NCBI GenBank assembly: GCA_037440405.1
Contig: JBBIUE010000019.1
Coordinates: forward strand, 3,633-67,632
Origin: JANMGV01 sp037440405
Lineage (GTDB): Bacteria; Planctomycetota; Planctomycetia; Pirellulales; Pirellulaceae
DNA: 64,000 bases
Direction: 5' to 3'
Position numbers and translations under genes: made by a program. The notes under the pieces were generated by a model that was not told where the DNA came from, searched no databases, and saw nothing but the letters and a program-made list of their open reading frames with translations. Below are positions 36,656-46,120 of the stretch, in pieces (position 1 is the first letter of the stretch; every line of letters starts with the position of its first letter).

Positions 36656-37824
36656 GAGCTCTTCAAGCCGAATTTGGCGAGCCACGCCTTAAATTCATCG
36701 ATCGTCATGAACTCGACGACCTTCGCGTCGAAGTCATCCTTCTTTAGATCTGATTCCCCGTTTGGTACGACAAGACGGAGCCCGGTCGTGTAGATATCGC
36801 CATCGGCTTCTCCGAAATTTGGAAACATCTCCTTTTCGACGGAATCGTCTCCAAGAACCATTGCGGAAAGCAATCGGGCGCTTTGGAAGCCCATGTCGAA
36901 CGGGTTCTGCACGAGCATCGCATCGATCCGCCCCTTTTCCATTTCTTTGATCGCTTGTTCTTGGGCATCGAACGTCACCACCACCAAATCCTTCTTAACT
37001 CCGGCCGCATCGACGGCGGTTGCAATCGCCGGTGCGTTATAGGCCCAGATACCGACCAAAGCGACCAATTTTTGTTTGTGATTCGAAATCGCATTTCGGA
37101 CGTTTTCGAGAGCGCGGGTGCGGTCGGTTTCGTCGCTCATCCGGTCGATTTCTTCAAACGCACTGCCGATACCTCGTTTGAAACCGTCCATCCGACTGCG
37201 AGCATTATCGTTGTCGGTGTATCCTGCAAACTGTACATAGCCTCCCCCCGATCGATTTCGGACAGCGAGCAACTGAGATGCCGCTTTGCCGAGAATCTCA
37301 CCTGCCGTATCGTTGTCGGTGCCGATGTAATATTTGCGCACATTCCGAAACTTGGATCGAAGCACGTCACCGTCGACGGTGATCACTTTGACTCCACGGT
37401 TTTGCATTCGCTCCAACTCCTCAGCGATCGATGCGTTTTCCGCAGAAATGGCAGAGACTGCCAAGCCGACCAAGTCAGATTGCGTAGCGAGTTGTCGCAA
37501 CTTATCGATTTGCCCTTTGATCGAACCATCGGGAATTTCCATTTCCGCTTTCAAGCCCTTCGATGCGAGTTCGAAGTGCTTTGCTCCCTCATTCAACCCT
37601 TGTCGGCAGGCATCCCAAAACGGATCGTCCGTGTTGATCAAAAATACAATGCGCTTAGGGCTGCTCGGTGAGATCGAACGCGAGGCGGCACGATCGGAGG
37701 AGTTCGCTGTCCCAGCGTCTTTCTTCTGATCGCAACCGCCAAGCCAGACCAGGAGCGAGCACAGACTGAGAATGCCAAGTCGTTGCATGAACCAACGATC
37801 AAAACGCAGCAAATGGCGTGACAT
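36652..37824 (-). CDS. sugar ABC transporter substrate-binding lipoprotein (RbsB type)
   Basis: A 390-residue periplasmic-binding protein of the type 1 (LacI-like) fold. The leader ends in a lipobox LVWLGGC, so it should be membrane-anchored. The core begins RIVFLINTDDPFWDACRQG and contains VKVITVDGDV, YYIGTDNDTAGEILG and VVVTFDAQEQAIKEM, which are the ligand-cleft segments of the family. First gene of the operon; GGGGACG precedes the ATG. An in-frame ATG at 37788 is an alternative start that would still include the leader. Confidence 0.92.
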   Translation of the reverse strand: MSRHLLRFDRWFMQRLGILSLCSLLVWLGGCDQKKDAGTANSSDRAASRSISPSSPKRIVFLINTDDPFWDACRQGLNEGAKHFELASKGLKAEMEIPDGSIKGQIDKLRQLATQSDLVGLAVSAISAENASIAEELERMQNRGVKVITVDGDVLRSKFRNVRKYYIGTDNDTAGEILGKAASQLLAVRNRSGGGYVQFAGYTDNDNARSRMDGFKRGIGSAFEEIDRMSDETDRTRALENVRNAISNHKQKLVALVGIWAYNAPAIATAVDAAGVKKDLVVVTFDAQEQAIKEMEKGRIDAMLVQNPFDMGFQSARLLSAMVLGDDSVEKEMFPNFGEADGDIYTTGLRLVVPNGESDLKKDDFDAKVVEFMTIDEFKAWLAKFGLKSS

Positions 37825-38073
37825 TGAACGTCCCCAAGATGGAATCGAAATTGGATTTTGACAGTACTAAGAAGACCCAACGTAGCGAATGAATCCAGCG
37901 AATAAGCCGTCGAGTCGCAGCACGAAGGGACGATATTTTAACCTACCCTGTCATTCAATTCAATCAAGCGGACCCTAAGAAACTCAACCGTCGCTCGAAG
38001 GGCCGGACCTCATCGCACGCGAACGAACGCCTGTCAACGCGCGGACTGTTCTCGCACACGTAATGCGAAAGGA

Positions 38074-40287
38074 CTACTCAGGCCGGGGACCGTGTCCTTT
38101 TTCGGATGCCGCTTGATTGGCTTTTTCTTCGCGGCGCAGCTTGCGATAGGTGACGATTGCCTCGCCTGTCCAGATGACTCCAACGGCGAGTGAGGAAAGG
38201 ATGCCCACAGTCGCATAGCTGAAGCTAATACCGTTCTGAATCGTCAGGAAAATCGCCGCACTGTAGCCGATCGAGGCCAGAGCGATTTTCGACTGAATTG
38301 TCGAAGTCATCCTTTTTGCCGTGCTGACGTGCAGTGCTGTGCGAGTGTTATTGTTTGCGATTTCTCGCATAGCTGCGATATCGTTCGGCATCTCTTTTGT
38401 CGTTGGCCTGCGATGCGTTGGTTCTTGCGCGCTTCCGGACGGATTCGGAGTCGTCGGATTGCTGGTTGCCGACTCATTCATGGACTGCCGAAGGCTGGTT
38501 GTCAAAGGTGCCACGCTGGCGATGCGGCTCTCGCTCTGTGGAGGATCACTCTGAGGATTTGGAGCTCCTTCACCTCGGAGCCGCCGCAATAGTTGGGCCA
38601 TGTAATCTTCAATGGATTCTTCTTCTCTCGACGAGGCATGCGGAGTTTGAACGTCCGCTGGTTGGTACTGAGCAGGTTGGGATAATTCCTCATCTGCGAA
38701 TCGCGGCTCTCGTTCCTCGAATGATCCCGCGGAATTCTCGTATCCATGAGAACCAAAATCGGATGACTCCGATTCAGATGCACTTTCATCCTGGCCATCG
38801 AGCTTCCAAATCCGCGCATCTACCTTCGGCTCGCTGTCCCACGGCTCTTCGTCGCTTGCCGAAGCTTCGTTGTACGTGCCGACATCCACACGCTCGTTAT
38901 CGTTGAATGACGCCTCAACATCGAGGTAAGTCCGAGCTTCGGATTCAGGGTGGATCGATGGTTCTTCCGCCCAACTTGCGTCCTCCTCGTCGATCTCCCC
39001 CTCAACGTTCGTCGATGATTGCGCGTCGTCGCTTAGGCTACGAGCAAAGGCAGAATGCCTGAATGACGCGGTCGGATCAAAAGGTACAAACGAAGGCTCA
39101 TATCGATGCTCGGATTCGTATTCCATGTCGTTTTCGAGCGGCTCGTGAGCAACTTCTTCCCGCTGTTGCTGCTGTCCAAGGTTGGTTTGGTTCGACAACT
39201 GATTTGGCTCAATGTCAGGCAACGAGGATAATCGTCGGTATTCTTCATCGCCAGCAGAACTACCATTCCGAGAACCATCGTCGTCGACTCGAGCGGCATG
39301 TCGCTCCCAGGGGACATGTTCAGGCTTCCCCATCCATTCATCACGCATTTGAGCTAAGAACGATTCCAAGCGTTCAGAGCGATCCTCGATCGAGCGAATC
39401 TGTTCTGACAGTTCGTCCCTTCCTTCGTTTCGCGTCGCCAGCGCGAAATCATTGAGCGATCCCTTGATCTCGGAGCGGAAAGCTTGAAGGTCCAAATGCA
39501 TGCCGACCAGTTTTTGTTGAATTCCATGAAGAGCGCTAACAAGCTCCGAGGTGACATCCGTCGAGGGAACGAATTGCTTGTGGTTTGTGATGGTATCCTG
39601 AAACGACTGCAGGACGGCCGAAAGGTGCTCATCCTTCTGATCGAGCAATTCGCGAATGCGAGCATCCATCTCATCGACCAACCTCGTCGCGTGTTCATGC
39701 TCAAACTCCGGACGAGTTTGAACAGGCGCATTGCTGTTCAAGAGTTGCTCCCGAACGTCTTGAAGTGTGTCTCGAATCGGAAGGAGAAGCTCTTCGACGA
39801 TCTGCTTGAGCTCTGCGGACGACTGTCCTTCCTCAGCTAGCACCTGATGATCCAAACCACCTGGTGGAATCGGAGTTGCCGAGTCTTGTTGTGGCTCGCG
39901 TTCCTTCATTTTCTGTTCTGCGATCCACTTGGCAGCTTCGGGAAAGGGCACAACTCGGAGTACAATGCTATTGACTTGCAGATGCGCAGAGTGATCGAAC
40001 AACCACTCGCGAACTAAGCGATCATCGACTCGAATGACACCTTCAAGCGATCGAACGAAGACATTGCGTTTGCCAAAGTTCAGAACCGCATGGACGGGTG
40101 CCAATTCCGAATCTTCAATGCAAATCGAACAGTCGCGGTGCGATCCGATCGAGACCTGACGTTGGAGTGCCTGCCATCGGTGGCAAACGCGCCCATCGGA
40201 ATTCAACTGTTCGATGATCCCGACGACGTGGTTGCCGTTCTCGTTCCTTCGACGAAAAGTTCGCGTTGCGACACGTGATGATCTCAT
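38074..40287 (-). CDS. FHA-domain membrane protein with long acidic linker
   Basis: A 737-residue protein. Residues about 25-110 fit an FHA domain, a phosphothreonine reader: QVSIGSHRDCSICIEDSELAPVHAVL carries the G-S/R and S-x-x-H positions in an approximate form. Then a coiled-coil region (about 160-310), a long acidic, Ser/Glu-rich low-complexity part (about 330-600), and two hydrophobic segments near the C-terminus (ASIGYSAAIFLTIQNGI and TVGILSSLAVGVIWTGEAIV). The FHA end would be cytoplasmic and anchored by the C-terminal hairpin. The partner is likely a Ser/Thr kinase target, but no kinase is adjacent. FHA call by pattern only. Confidence 0.65.
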   Translation of the reverse strand: MRSSRVATRTFRRRNENGNHVVGIIEQLNSDGRVCHRWQALQRQVSIGSHRDCSICIEDSELAPVHAVLNFGKRNVFVRSLEGVIRVDDRLVREWLFDHSAHLQVNSIVLRVVPFPEAAKWIAEQKMKEREPQQDSATPIPPGGLDHQVLAEEGQSSAELKQIVEELLLPIRDTLQDVREQLLNSNAPVQTRPEFEHEHATRLVDEMDARIRELLDQKDEHLSAVLQSFQDTITNHKQFVPSTDVTSELVSALHGIQQKLVGMHLDLQAFRSEIKGSLNDFALATRNEGRDELSEQIRSIEDRSERLESFLAQMRDEWMGKPEHVPWERHAARVDDDGSRNGSSAGDEEYRRLSSLPDIEPNQLSNQTNLGQQQQREEVAHEPLENDMEYESEHRYEPSFVPFDPTASFRHSAFARSLSDDAQSSTNVEGEIDEEDASWAEEPSIHPESEARTYLDVEASFNDNERVDVGTYNEASASDEEPWDSEPKVDARIWKLDGQDESASESESSDFGSHGYENSAGSFEEREPRFADEELSQPAQYQPADVQTPHASSREEESIEDYMAQLLRRLRGEGAPNPQSDPPQSESRIASVAPLTTSLRQSMNESATSNPTTPNPSGSAQEPTHRRPTTKEMPNDIAAMREIANNNTRTALHVSTAKRMTSTIQSKIALASIGYSAAIFLTIQNGISFSYATVGILSSLAVGVIWTGEAIVTYRKLRREEKANQAASEKGHGPRPE

Positions 40288-40781
40288 GGAATGACTCGAC
40301 GACTGAATTTCGAACGAACGGAAGCGCGGATGTTAGCAACGCACTCGTCCCGCGCAAGTTTGGGCTTTTCAGATTGTTATCGGACCTGGAACTTCAAAAG
40401 AATTCCAACGATCGGCTTGACTTTGCTTTTCTTACCCAGATTTACATATTCGGGTTTGATCGATTGAACCGGTTGTGCTGTTTTTCCAGATACAGGCAGA
40501 GGGAATTTCGCTTCAAATTCCTGGATGAACCGAAATCGCTAAACGTTCAGGCTTGATCCGGGCTACCATGCTGCCTATTAATTAGTCAGTCCTTTGCGCG
40601 AAAATGGGCATAGTGGTCAGCCTTCCCATCAAAATAATCGTTGCAAAGCGAACATGGTTGCGTAAAAGTGCGTCTAAGGCTCGCAAAGTGAACTAGGGGA
40701 GGGGTAGGTGCGTACTATCTTTCCATTCGGACGGAATCGACCCATCGACAGGAGATACAACTCGGCAGAAAGGGTAACGAA
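40288..40781. other. divergent promoter region
   Basis: About 490 AT-richer bases between the FHA gene (minus) and the DksA/TraR-type gene (plus). Short frames are present but unconvincing. GGAGA and AAAGGG sequences just before 40782 belong to the downstream start. No clear operator or RNA. Confidence 0.35.
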
Positions 40782-41210
40782 GTGGCAAAAGGCAAAAAGA
40801 AACCAATAACCGCCGCTAGAAAACAAGCTCTGAAAAAGTTGCGAGAAGTGCTGATTCGCCGCCGCGAGGCACTGCGAATGGCGCTGGCTGGTGACCTGAG
40901 CTTGCTGCGCGAACTTGCGGATGAAGGTGGCGATGTAATGGATGTTGCCATGGAAACTGCCAACGATGAAATCAGCAGCCAGCTCGCCGAAGTCGAGAGT
41001 CGCGAATTGGGTCGAATCGATGAAGCTCTTGAACGGATACGCGAGGGTGTCTACGGGAATTGTGACGGTTGCGACAAGCCGATCCCGCTTGCTCGACTGC
41101 AAGTTCTTCCTTACGCCACGATGTGTATCGAATGTCAGCGAAAGTCCGACATGGAAGCCGGTTCGAACGCGAGGTTCGGTGCAAGCGGCCCTGCGAATTT
41201 CCCTCATTGA
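40782..41210 (+). CDS. DksA/TraR-type C4 zinc-finger protein
   Basis: A 142-residue protein starting with GTG after AAAGGGTAACGA. A helical coiled-coil N-terminal half (RKQALKKLREVLIRRREAL; LAEVESRELGRIDEALERI) is followed by the C4 zinc finger CDGC...CIEC in GNCDGCDKPIPLARLQVLPYA. DksA-type proteins insert into the RNA polymerase secondary channel and modulate the stringent response. The DxxDxA tip motif of true DksA is not clearly present, though an acidic stretch (EGGDVMDVAMETAND) sits at the tip, so the exact function is uncertain. Confidence 0.85.
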   Translation: MAKGKKKPITAARKQALKKLREVLIRRREALRMALAGDLSLLRELADEGGDVMDVAMETANDEISSQLAEVESRELGRIDEALERIREGVYGNCDGCDKPIPLARLQVLPYATMCIECQRKSDMEAGSNARFGASGPANFPH

Positions 41211-41418
41211 CTTTGACTCCTGGGCGAATTGGGCTGAGGATTCAGCACAACCGATGGAATCCTCCCACACAGAATTCCGTCGGTCTCAAAATAGCTGGCA
41301 ATCGCTTTTTCCCCTGTAAGCTAGCTCTCGATCGAGTCGATCATCCCAGAACTGAGCGTTCACCCTGCACATCCCATAGCAACGAGATGTGCTCACGATT
41401 CGCTGCCATGGAGAGGAT

Positions 41419-42645
41419 ATGCGACTCATTTCGTTCTTATCGAGCCATCGTCGATCATTGCAACGATCTATTTTGTTCGCGGGTTGGGTTATCGCCATTG
41501 CGCGCTGTACACCCATGCTCTGCGCGCAGAACTCAATGCAACTTAAGATTCAACCCAGCACTGCATCGAGCTTGGATGGAATCGACCGCACTGGCTACGT
41601 TGGTGCAGCCGAAGAAATTCGCGAAAGACAGCTCGCTGAACTGTCTGCGGAAATTGAAGCCTTGGAACGTCAAGTAGGGCTGCTTCGAAGAGTCGTTCGC
41701 TTGGTCAGCCCGACGGTCGTCCACATTGAGGCCCAGAAAGATAGTCTCGCTTCGACAAACTTGGCTGCGTCAAAATCGGAATCAAAACGAGTCGAAGAAG
41801 CAGGCTCCGGAGTTGTTGTGCGACTGCACGGTTCGAATTACGTGATCACGAATCGTCATGTCATCCACCCAGCCAGTGTTCAGGGCATTCGAATCCGATT
41901 CGCTGACCAAGTTGTCGTACATCCGACGCGCATTTGGTCGGACCCGGCCACTGACATTGCTGTTTTGGCAATTCAACATCCTGGGGCGATTCCCGCCAAG
42001 ATCGGCGATAGTGACTCTGTCGAAGTTGGAGATTTCGTGTTGGCCGTGGGCAGTCCTTTCGGGCTTGCTCACAGTGTCAGCTACGGAATCATTTCTGCAC
42101 GGGGACGAAGGAATTTAGAATTGGGTTCTCGATCCATCGAGATTCAGGATTTCTTCCAGACGGACGCTGCCATCAATCCAGGAAACAGCGGCGGACCGTT
42201 GATGAACCTTCGAGGTGAAATCGTCGCCATCAATACAGCCATCGCCAGCAACTCAGGTGGCAATGAAGGAATCGGCTTTTCCATTCCCATCAATCTCGCG
42301 ATTAACGTTGCGAATCAGCTCTTGGAACGAGGCGAGCTACAGCGTGCTTACCTTGGAGTCCAAATGGAAAACAACTTTGATATAGAGAAGGCTCGCCGCC
42401 TCGGCCTGGATGCACCGCGCGGCGTTCTGGTGAAAGCTGTCAAGCCTGGATCGCCAGCAGCCGCAGCAGGAATTCAAGTGGGCGATGTCATCCTGCAATT
42501 CGACCGAGAAGTGTTGGAAGGTGATGGACACCTGGTCCAAATCGTTGGGCTGACTCCGGTCGGAAAAACGGTGGACGTGCTCCTGATCCGAAACCGTCAG
42601 ACCATGAAAACTCGTGTCCGATTGACCGAACTCCCGAGCCAGTAA
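41419..42645 (+). CDS. HtrA/DegP-like exported serine protease with one PDZ domain
   Basis: A 408-residue protease. ATG 41419 has GGAGAGG upstream; a GTG at 41389 is an alternative. A signal-like segment (SILFAGWVIAIARCTPMLCAQ) leads into a short coiled coil (REIRERQLAELSAEIEALERQ in part), then the trypsin-like domain with His in YVITNRHVI (about 147), Asp in DPATDIAVL (about 179) and Ser in NPGNSGGPL (about 257), and one PDZ domain (about 310-400, GVLVKAVKPGSPAAAAGIQVGD). The usual TNHHV is TNRHV here, still with the catalytic His. Periplasmic protein quality control is the family role. Confidence 0.93.
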   Translation: MRLISFLSSHRRSLQRSILFAGWVIAIARCTPMLCAQNSMQLKIQPSTASSLDGIDRTGYVGAAEEIRERQLAELSAEIEALERQVGLLRRVVRLVSPTVVHIEAQKDSLASTNLAASKSESKRVEEAGSGVVVRLHGSNYVITNRHVIHPASVQGIRIRFADQVVVHPTRIWSDPATDIAVLAIQHPGAIPAKIGDSDSVEVGDFVLAVGSPFGLAHSVSYGIISARGRRNLELGSRSIEIQDFFQTDAAINPGNSGGPLMNLRGEIVAINTAIASNSGGNEGIGFSIPINLAINVANQLLERGELQRAYLGVQMENNFDIEKARRLGLDAPRGVLVKAVKPGSPAAAAGIQVGDVILQFDREVLEGDGHLVQIVGLTPVGKTVDVLLIRNRQTMKTRVRLTELPSQ

Positions 42646-42713
42646 TCGCTTCTTTTCTGACTGACCTTCTCGGCATATCATAGAAGATGTCTCGAGTTGG
42701 AAAGGAGAAAGCA

Positions 42714-42995
42714 ATGCGAACAGCTTGGATGCGAGCAGATGAACCAAGTGAAGACGAAATTCGCGGTGAAATTTTCCGCCAATTGATGTTGAACGGACAG
42801 GGCGTTTCTATTTGTCCTACCGACGTTGCTCGTCGAATTGCCAATCCATGGCGAGAACATCTGGAGTGGATTCGCGAGGTCATCAATCAGATGGCCATTG
42901 AGGGGCTGATCGAAGTCGTTCAGAAAGACCAAGTTGTCGATGGCGAAGTCGCTCGCGGTCCCGTGCGCATTCGTCTTCCCCTGCGTCGGAAATAA
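42714..42995 (+). CDS. DUF3253 domain protein
   Basis: A 93-residue protein with ATG 42714 behind AAAGGAGAAAGC; the frame opens nine codons earlier. The sequence SICPTDVARRIANPW, then a winged-helix-like run and the end GEVARGPVRIRLP match the DUF3253 pattern, a small winged-helix family. Possibly DNA-binding; nothing else is known to me. Lies between the HtrA gene and a glycosyltransferase gene on the same strand, with 12 bases to the latter. Confidence 0.8.
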   Translation: MRTAWMRADEPSEDEIRGEIFRQLMLNGQGVSICPTDVARRIANPWREHLEWIREVINQMAIEGLIEVVQKDQVVDGEVARGPVRIRLPLRRK

Positions 42996-43007
42996 AGCAT
43001 TACCAGC

Positions 43008-44375
43008 ATGATGCGAATACCTAGGCTCACTTTGTGCATTTTTGTGGGCTTGGTTGCAGCCGACATTCTGAAACATTCACTCGTTCTCTCCTCGGGACTA
43101 ATGCAGCCCTGGGGCGATGCGGTCGCGTATTGGAACCTCGGCGCGGATATTGCGAGCGGGGATGTTTTCATGCTCGATTCCGCGATCGGATACCGAACTT
43201 TAGGCTATCCCTGGTTTGTAGGAGTCTGCCAGTTGCTGGGGAGCAGTGGCGGCTTGCTGCTATTGGCGATCATACAACACGTTGCCGCTATGGCAACCAA
43301 TGGACTTGTCGCTTGGAGCGTATGGCGTATCACGAAAGACGTGCGTTGGTCAGCCGCTGGGTACGCACTCGCGATATTCAACACCTCGCGGGCATTCTAT
43401 GCAAGTTGGGTTCTTACGGAAACTCTGGCAACCATCGTGGGCTTCGGAATTTGCCTCCTCCTCTGGCATCATTGGGGAAAAGCTACGCGGAAAAATGTAA
43501 TCGAAGTCAGTTTGATGGTTGGCACCGCGATCCTTCTCCGTCCTTCGTTCTTGATCCTTCTTCCGTTGCTGTTCGCCTTTTTGTGGTTCAATCCATCGCA
43601 ACGATGGAAGTCCTACCTGATCGCATTTCTAACGATCGGATGCTGTCTCGCCCCCTGCTATGCTAGAAACTACTACCTCTTCGGCAAATGGAAGCTAGTA
43701 ACGTTTCAGGGACGAGAACTCTGGACGGCAACATTCAGCCCCTATCCGGGCGCTGGAATCGAAATTCCACAAGTTGGCGCCGGAGCGGAATTGCGGGCAC
43801 GATTGCAGAACGCAACCGCCGAGATCAACCTTCGACACAATTGGGGAGTTAGCTCATTCCTGCAGCGAAGCGGAATGAGCGATGCTGACATCGATCAACT
43901 CATGTCGGACGTATCGCTGCAGGCGATTAGGCAGAATCCATTTGAAGTTGCGAAGGCGTTTCTCACACGGACACTGACTTACTGGTATTGTTGGAACTGG
44001 CCGCCTCCCAGGGCTGAGCACACTCCGAGCGACCTCGCAAACCAGCTCGGCTATCGCGGAAACGCAACTGCCGCACGCATCTCATCAAGGATTGCATGGA
44101 CCCCAGAGAATTTCCGACGGCCTACTGTCCTCTACTCGATGCTCACCTTAGTCTGTGCGTCGCTCATGATCCTTTTCCGTCAAGTTCGGCTGGTCGGTGC
44201 AATCGCTTTCTACTACTTGCTCGCGTCAACGGTGCTAACGGCAGCTCTGGAAATCCCGAATTACCGGTACCGAATGCCTCTCGAACCAGTCCAAGCGCTT
44301 GTCATGGTCGCGGCTGCATTCACGCTTTGGCACCATAGAAGTTCGCTTCTTCGAATGTCGGTTCGACAGACATGA
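43008..44375 (+). CDS. polytopic membrane glycosyltransferase-like protein
   Basis: A 455-residue protein with about nine hydrophobic segments and a topology like the ArnT/PMT (GT-C) superfamily. The first loop has an acidic position in LMQPWGDAVAYWNLGADI, a feature of the GT-C catalytic Asp, and GYRTLGYPWFVGV and ARNYYLFGKW are also typical of this class in bacteria. Starts 12 bases after the DUF3253 gene and is probably co-transcribed. Donor and acceptor unknown. Confidence 0.72.
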   Translation: MMRIPRLTLCIFVGLVAADILKHSLVLSSGLMQPWGDAVAYWNLGADIASGDVFMLDSAIGYRTLGYPWFVGVCQLLGSSGGLLLLAIIQHVAAMATNGLVAWSVWRITKDVRWSAAGYALAIFNTSRAFYASWVLTETLATIVGFGICLLLWHHWGKATRKNVIEVSLMVGTAILLRPSFLILLPLLFAFLWFNPSQRWKSYLIAFLTIGCCLAPCYARNYYLFGKWKLVTFQGRELWTATFSPYPGAGIEIPQVGAGAELRARLQNATAEINLRHNWGVSSFLQRSGMSDADIDQLMSDVSLQAIRQNPFEVAKAFLTRTLTYWYCWNWPPPRAEHTPSDLANQLGYRGNATAARISSRIAWTPENFRRPTVLYSMLTLVCASLMILFRQVRLVGAIAFYYLLASTVLTAALEIPNYRYRMPLEPVQALVMVAAAFTLWHHRSSLLRMSVRQT

Positions 44376-44616
44376 ACTTTACAAAGCGCATGGAAATCGA
44401 CCACGAATCTCGAAGGTTAACCAAGCCGGAGTGGCATCGTGGATCGCAGATGGACAACTTCGATTTGCGGACGCTTGTTCCAACGCAGACGTGCAGTTGT
44501 TCGTTCTGGACCGAAATGATGAACAAAGGTTTGTTGAGGTCCAGCAGTGTGCGAGCGCACAACGGCTCGTTCACGCGATGACGTGCGGCAAATCAAAAAT
44601 GCTTTGCGCGAGACGC

Positions 44617-45072
44617 TCAGATATAGAACATGGATTCAGGTGAAACGCGAAGCCGATCTACTAGAGCTTGCAGCGTAAGATCTCCCAAATGATCTTCGAC
44701 CCATTGATTGACAGCACACCAAACTGCTTGCACGGCAGTGTTCTCCTCAGTCGAGTTTGTTTCCAACGACGATTCGGACTTTCCGCCGACTGCTTGAACG
44801 ATATCCGCAACGGTAATTGCCGATGGTTCGCTCCTCAAGCGATAGCCGCCAGCCGATCCTCGCGTACTCACGACGAGTCCAGCACTGCGCAGTCCTTGAA
44901 ATATCTGCGTTAAAAATGGAAGTGGAATGCCGTGGCGATCCGCAATTTGTCGCAACGAAACGGCATCGCCATCCGCAGATTGAGATGCTAAGTCAACCAT
45001 CGCCACAACCGCATAGTGCGTTTTGGCGGAAACCTGAAAGATCGGACTCAAGCTATTCGATGATCGGATCAT
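44617..45072 (-). CDS. Rrf2-family transcriptional regulator
   Basis: A 151-residue regulator with the Rrf2 winged helix: SAKTHYAVVAMVDLA, VSLRQIADRHGIPLPFLTQIF (HTH) and LVVSTRGSAGGYRL (wing). It has one cysteine (VWCAV) in the region where IscR/NsrR carry three, so an Fe-S cluster is unlikely. It starts 11 bases after the cysH stop on the same strand, so the two should form an operon. Rrf2 proteins such as CymR control cysteine synthesis in other bacteria, so regulation of sulfur assimilation is a reasonable inference, perhaps including its own promoter upstream of cysH. Confidence 0.88.
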   Translation of the reverse strand: MIRSSNSLSPIFQVSAKTHYAVVAMVDLASQSADGDAVSLRQIADRHGIPLPFLTQIFQGLRSAGLVVSTRGSAGGYRLRSEPSAITVADIVQAVGGKSESSLETNSTEENTAVQAVWCAVNQWVEDHLGDLTLQALVDRLRVSPESMFYI

Positions 45073-45083
45073 GAACCGCTAAC

Positions 45084-45944
45084 TCAATCTTTTGTATGCA
45101 GTCCACATTCGGTCTTTGCGAAACCGCTCCAGCGTCCAGCGCGTTCGTCCTCGCCAGCGAGAATGGAACGAGTACACGGCCAGCAGCCGATGCTTGGATA
45201 CCCTTGATCATGCAAGGGGTTGTAAGGAATGTTGTCGCGCACAATCATCGTCCACACATCCTTTTTGCTCCAGTTTGCGAGCGGGTTGATTTTGACCAAG
45301 TGGAACTTAGAGTCCCAGCCGACAATCTCCGCCCGCTGACGATCGGGGCTCTGATCTCGGCGTATGGCTGACGTCCAGGCATGCATCCCACGAGCAGCTT
45401 TACGAAGAACGGCAATCTTTCGTTCCGCACAACAGCGATTCGGATCCGTTTTGTAAACCGGTCCACCGTTCCGCCGTTCGTATTCTTCAACCGACCATTC
45501 CGACCTCAGAAGCTCGACTTCGATGCCGTAACGCTCTCGCACGCGCTCGCGCAGCTCAAGCGTTTCGCGGAATTGATAGCCAGTGTCGATATTTACAATT
45601 CGGGTCGTCGGTGCAATTTCGGCCAACATGTGGATCAATGTCATCCCTTCTGGCCCGAAAGCAGTTGCCATCGTCAACTTGCTTCCGAATCGCTGCCACG
45701 CCCAACGTAGTATGTCGATGGGCTGTGCTTCTTCGAACAACTGGTTATGAAACTGAAGTTCCTCCAACAAGTCATTGTCCGGAATGAGCGGAGGGTCGGC
45801 GACGTAGGCCCCTTCTTGCGGACGGACGATGGCGTTGTCATTGAACGGTTCGCTCGCTGCACTCGCCAGCTCATCGGGATAGATCACCCTCAGTGAGACT
45901 GGACTGCGTTCAGGTCTCGAATGCGACTCGAATTCTGGTTGCAT
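45084..45944 (-). CDS. cysH: adenylyl-sulfate/phosphoadenylyl-sulfate reductase
   Basis: A 286-residue enzyme that reduces (P)APS to sulfite in assimilatory sulfate reduction. Motifs: the PP-loop-type site MATAFGPEGMTLIHML, NIDTGYQFRETLEL, and the KTECGLH tail with the catalytic Cys. The pair CC in DPNRCCAERK and the CxxC in IGCWPCTR are the [4Fe-4S] ligands that mark APS reductases as opposed to cluster-free PAPS reductases. The first in-frame ATG, at 45944, is taken as start; the frame extends upstream to a TTG at 46001. First gene of an operon with the Rrf2 gene. Confidence 0.95.
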   Translation of the reverse strand: MQPEFESHSRPERSPVSLRVIYPDELASAASEPFNDNAIVRPQEGAYVADPPLIPDNDLLEELQFHNQLFEEAQPIDILRWAWQRFGSKLTMATAFGPEGMTLIHMLAEIAPTTRIVNIDTGYQFRETLELRERVRERYGIEVELLRSEWSVEEYERRNGGPVYKTDPNRCCAERKIAVLRKAARGMHAWTSAIRRDQSPDRQRAEIVGWDSKFHLVKINPLANWSKKDVWTMIVRDNIPYNPLHDQGYPSIGCWPCTRSILAGEDERAGRWSGFAKTECGLHTKD

Positions 45945-45994
45945 GATGATCCGTCCCGATCTTAGGACGATGAAAGTTCCTGGGATAGACTCGA

Positions 45995-46100
45995 GCGACA
46001 AAAGTCACTTTACCTTTGGCAAGGGCTCGGAGCCGTCACGCTTGGCATGAGTAAAAGCATGGAATCGTACTTTGCTTACGCTGCGGGTTACTTTTGTCGC
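45995..46100 (-). promoter_or_regulatory. potentially folded cysH leader
   Basis: On the minus strand GCGACAAAAGT (46100-46090) and ACTTTTGTCGC (46005-45995) are perfectly complementary over 11 bases and enclose 84 bases. Inside are a possible AAGCA/TGCTT stem and a GGCT-CCG-AGCC hairpin, giving a multi-branch shape. The closing helix ends 50 bases before the cysH ATG. It could be a cis-regulatory RNA or a chance pairing; it does not match any riboswitch that I can recall. Confidence 0.35.
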
Positions 46101-46120
46101 CTGTCTCGGAATAGCAATAC

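Noticed and set aside
40674..41270. 198-codon minus-strand frame
   Set aside because: Antisense of the DksA/TraR-type gene, whose zinc finger and GTG start with Shine-Dalgarno are clear.
44548..44561. TGTGCG-AG-CGCACA palindrome between convergent genes
   Set aside because: Short, with a 2-base loop too small for an RNA hairpin and no T-run; expected by chance.
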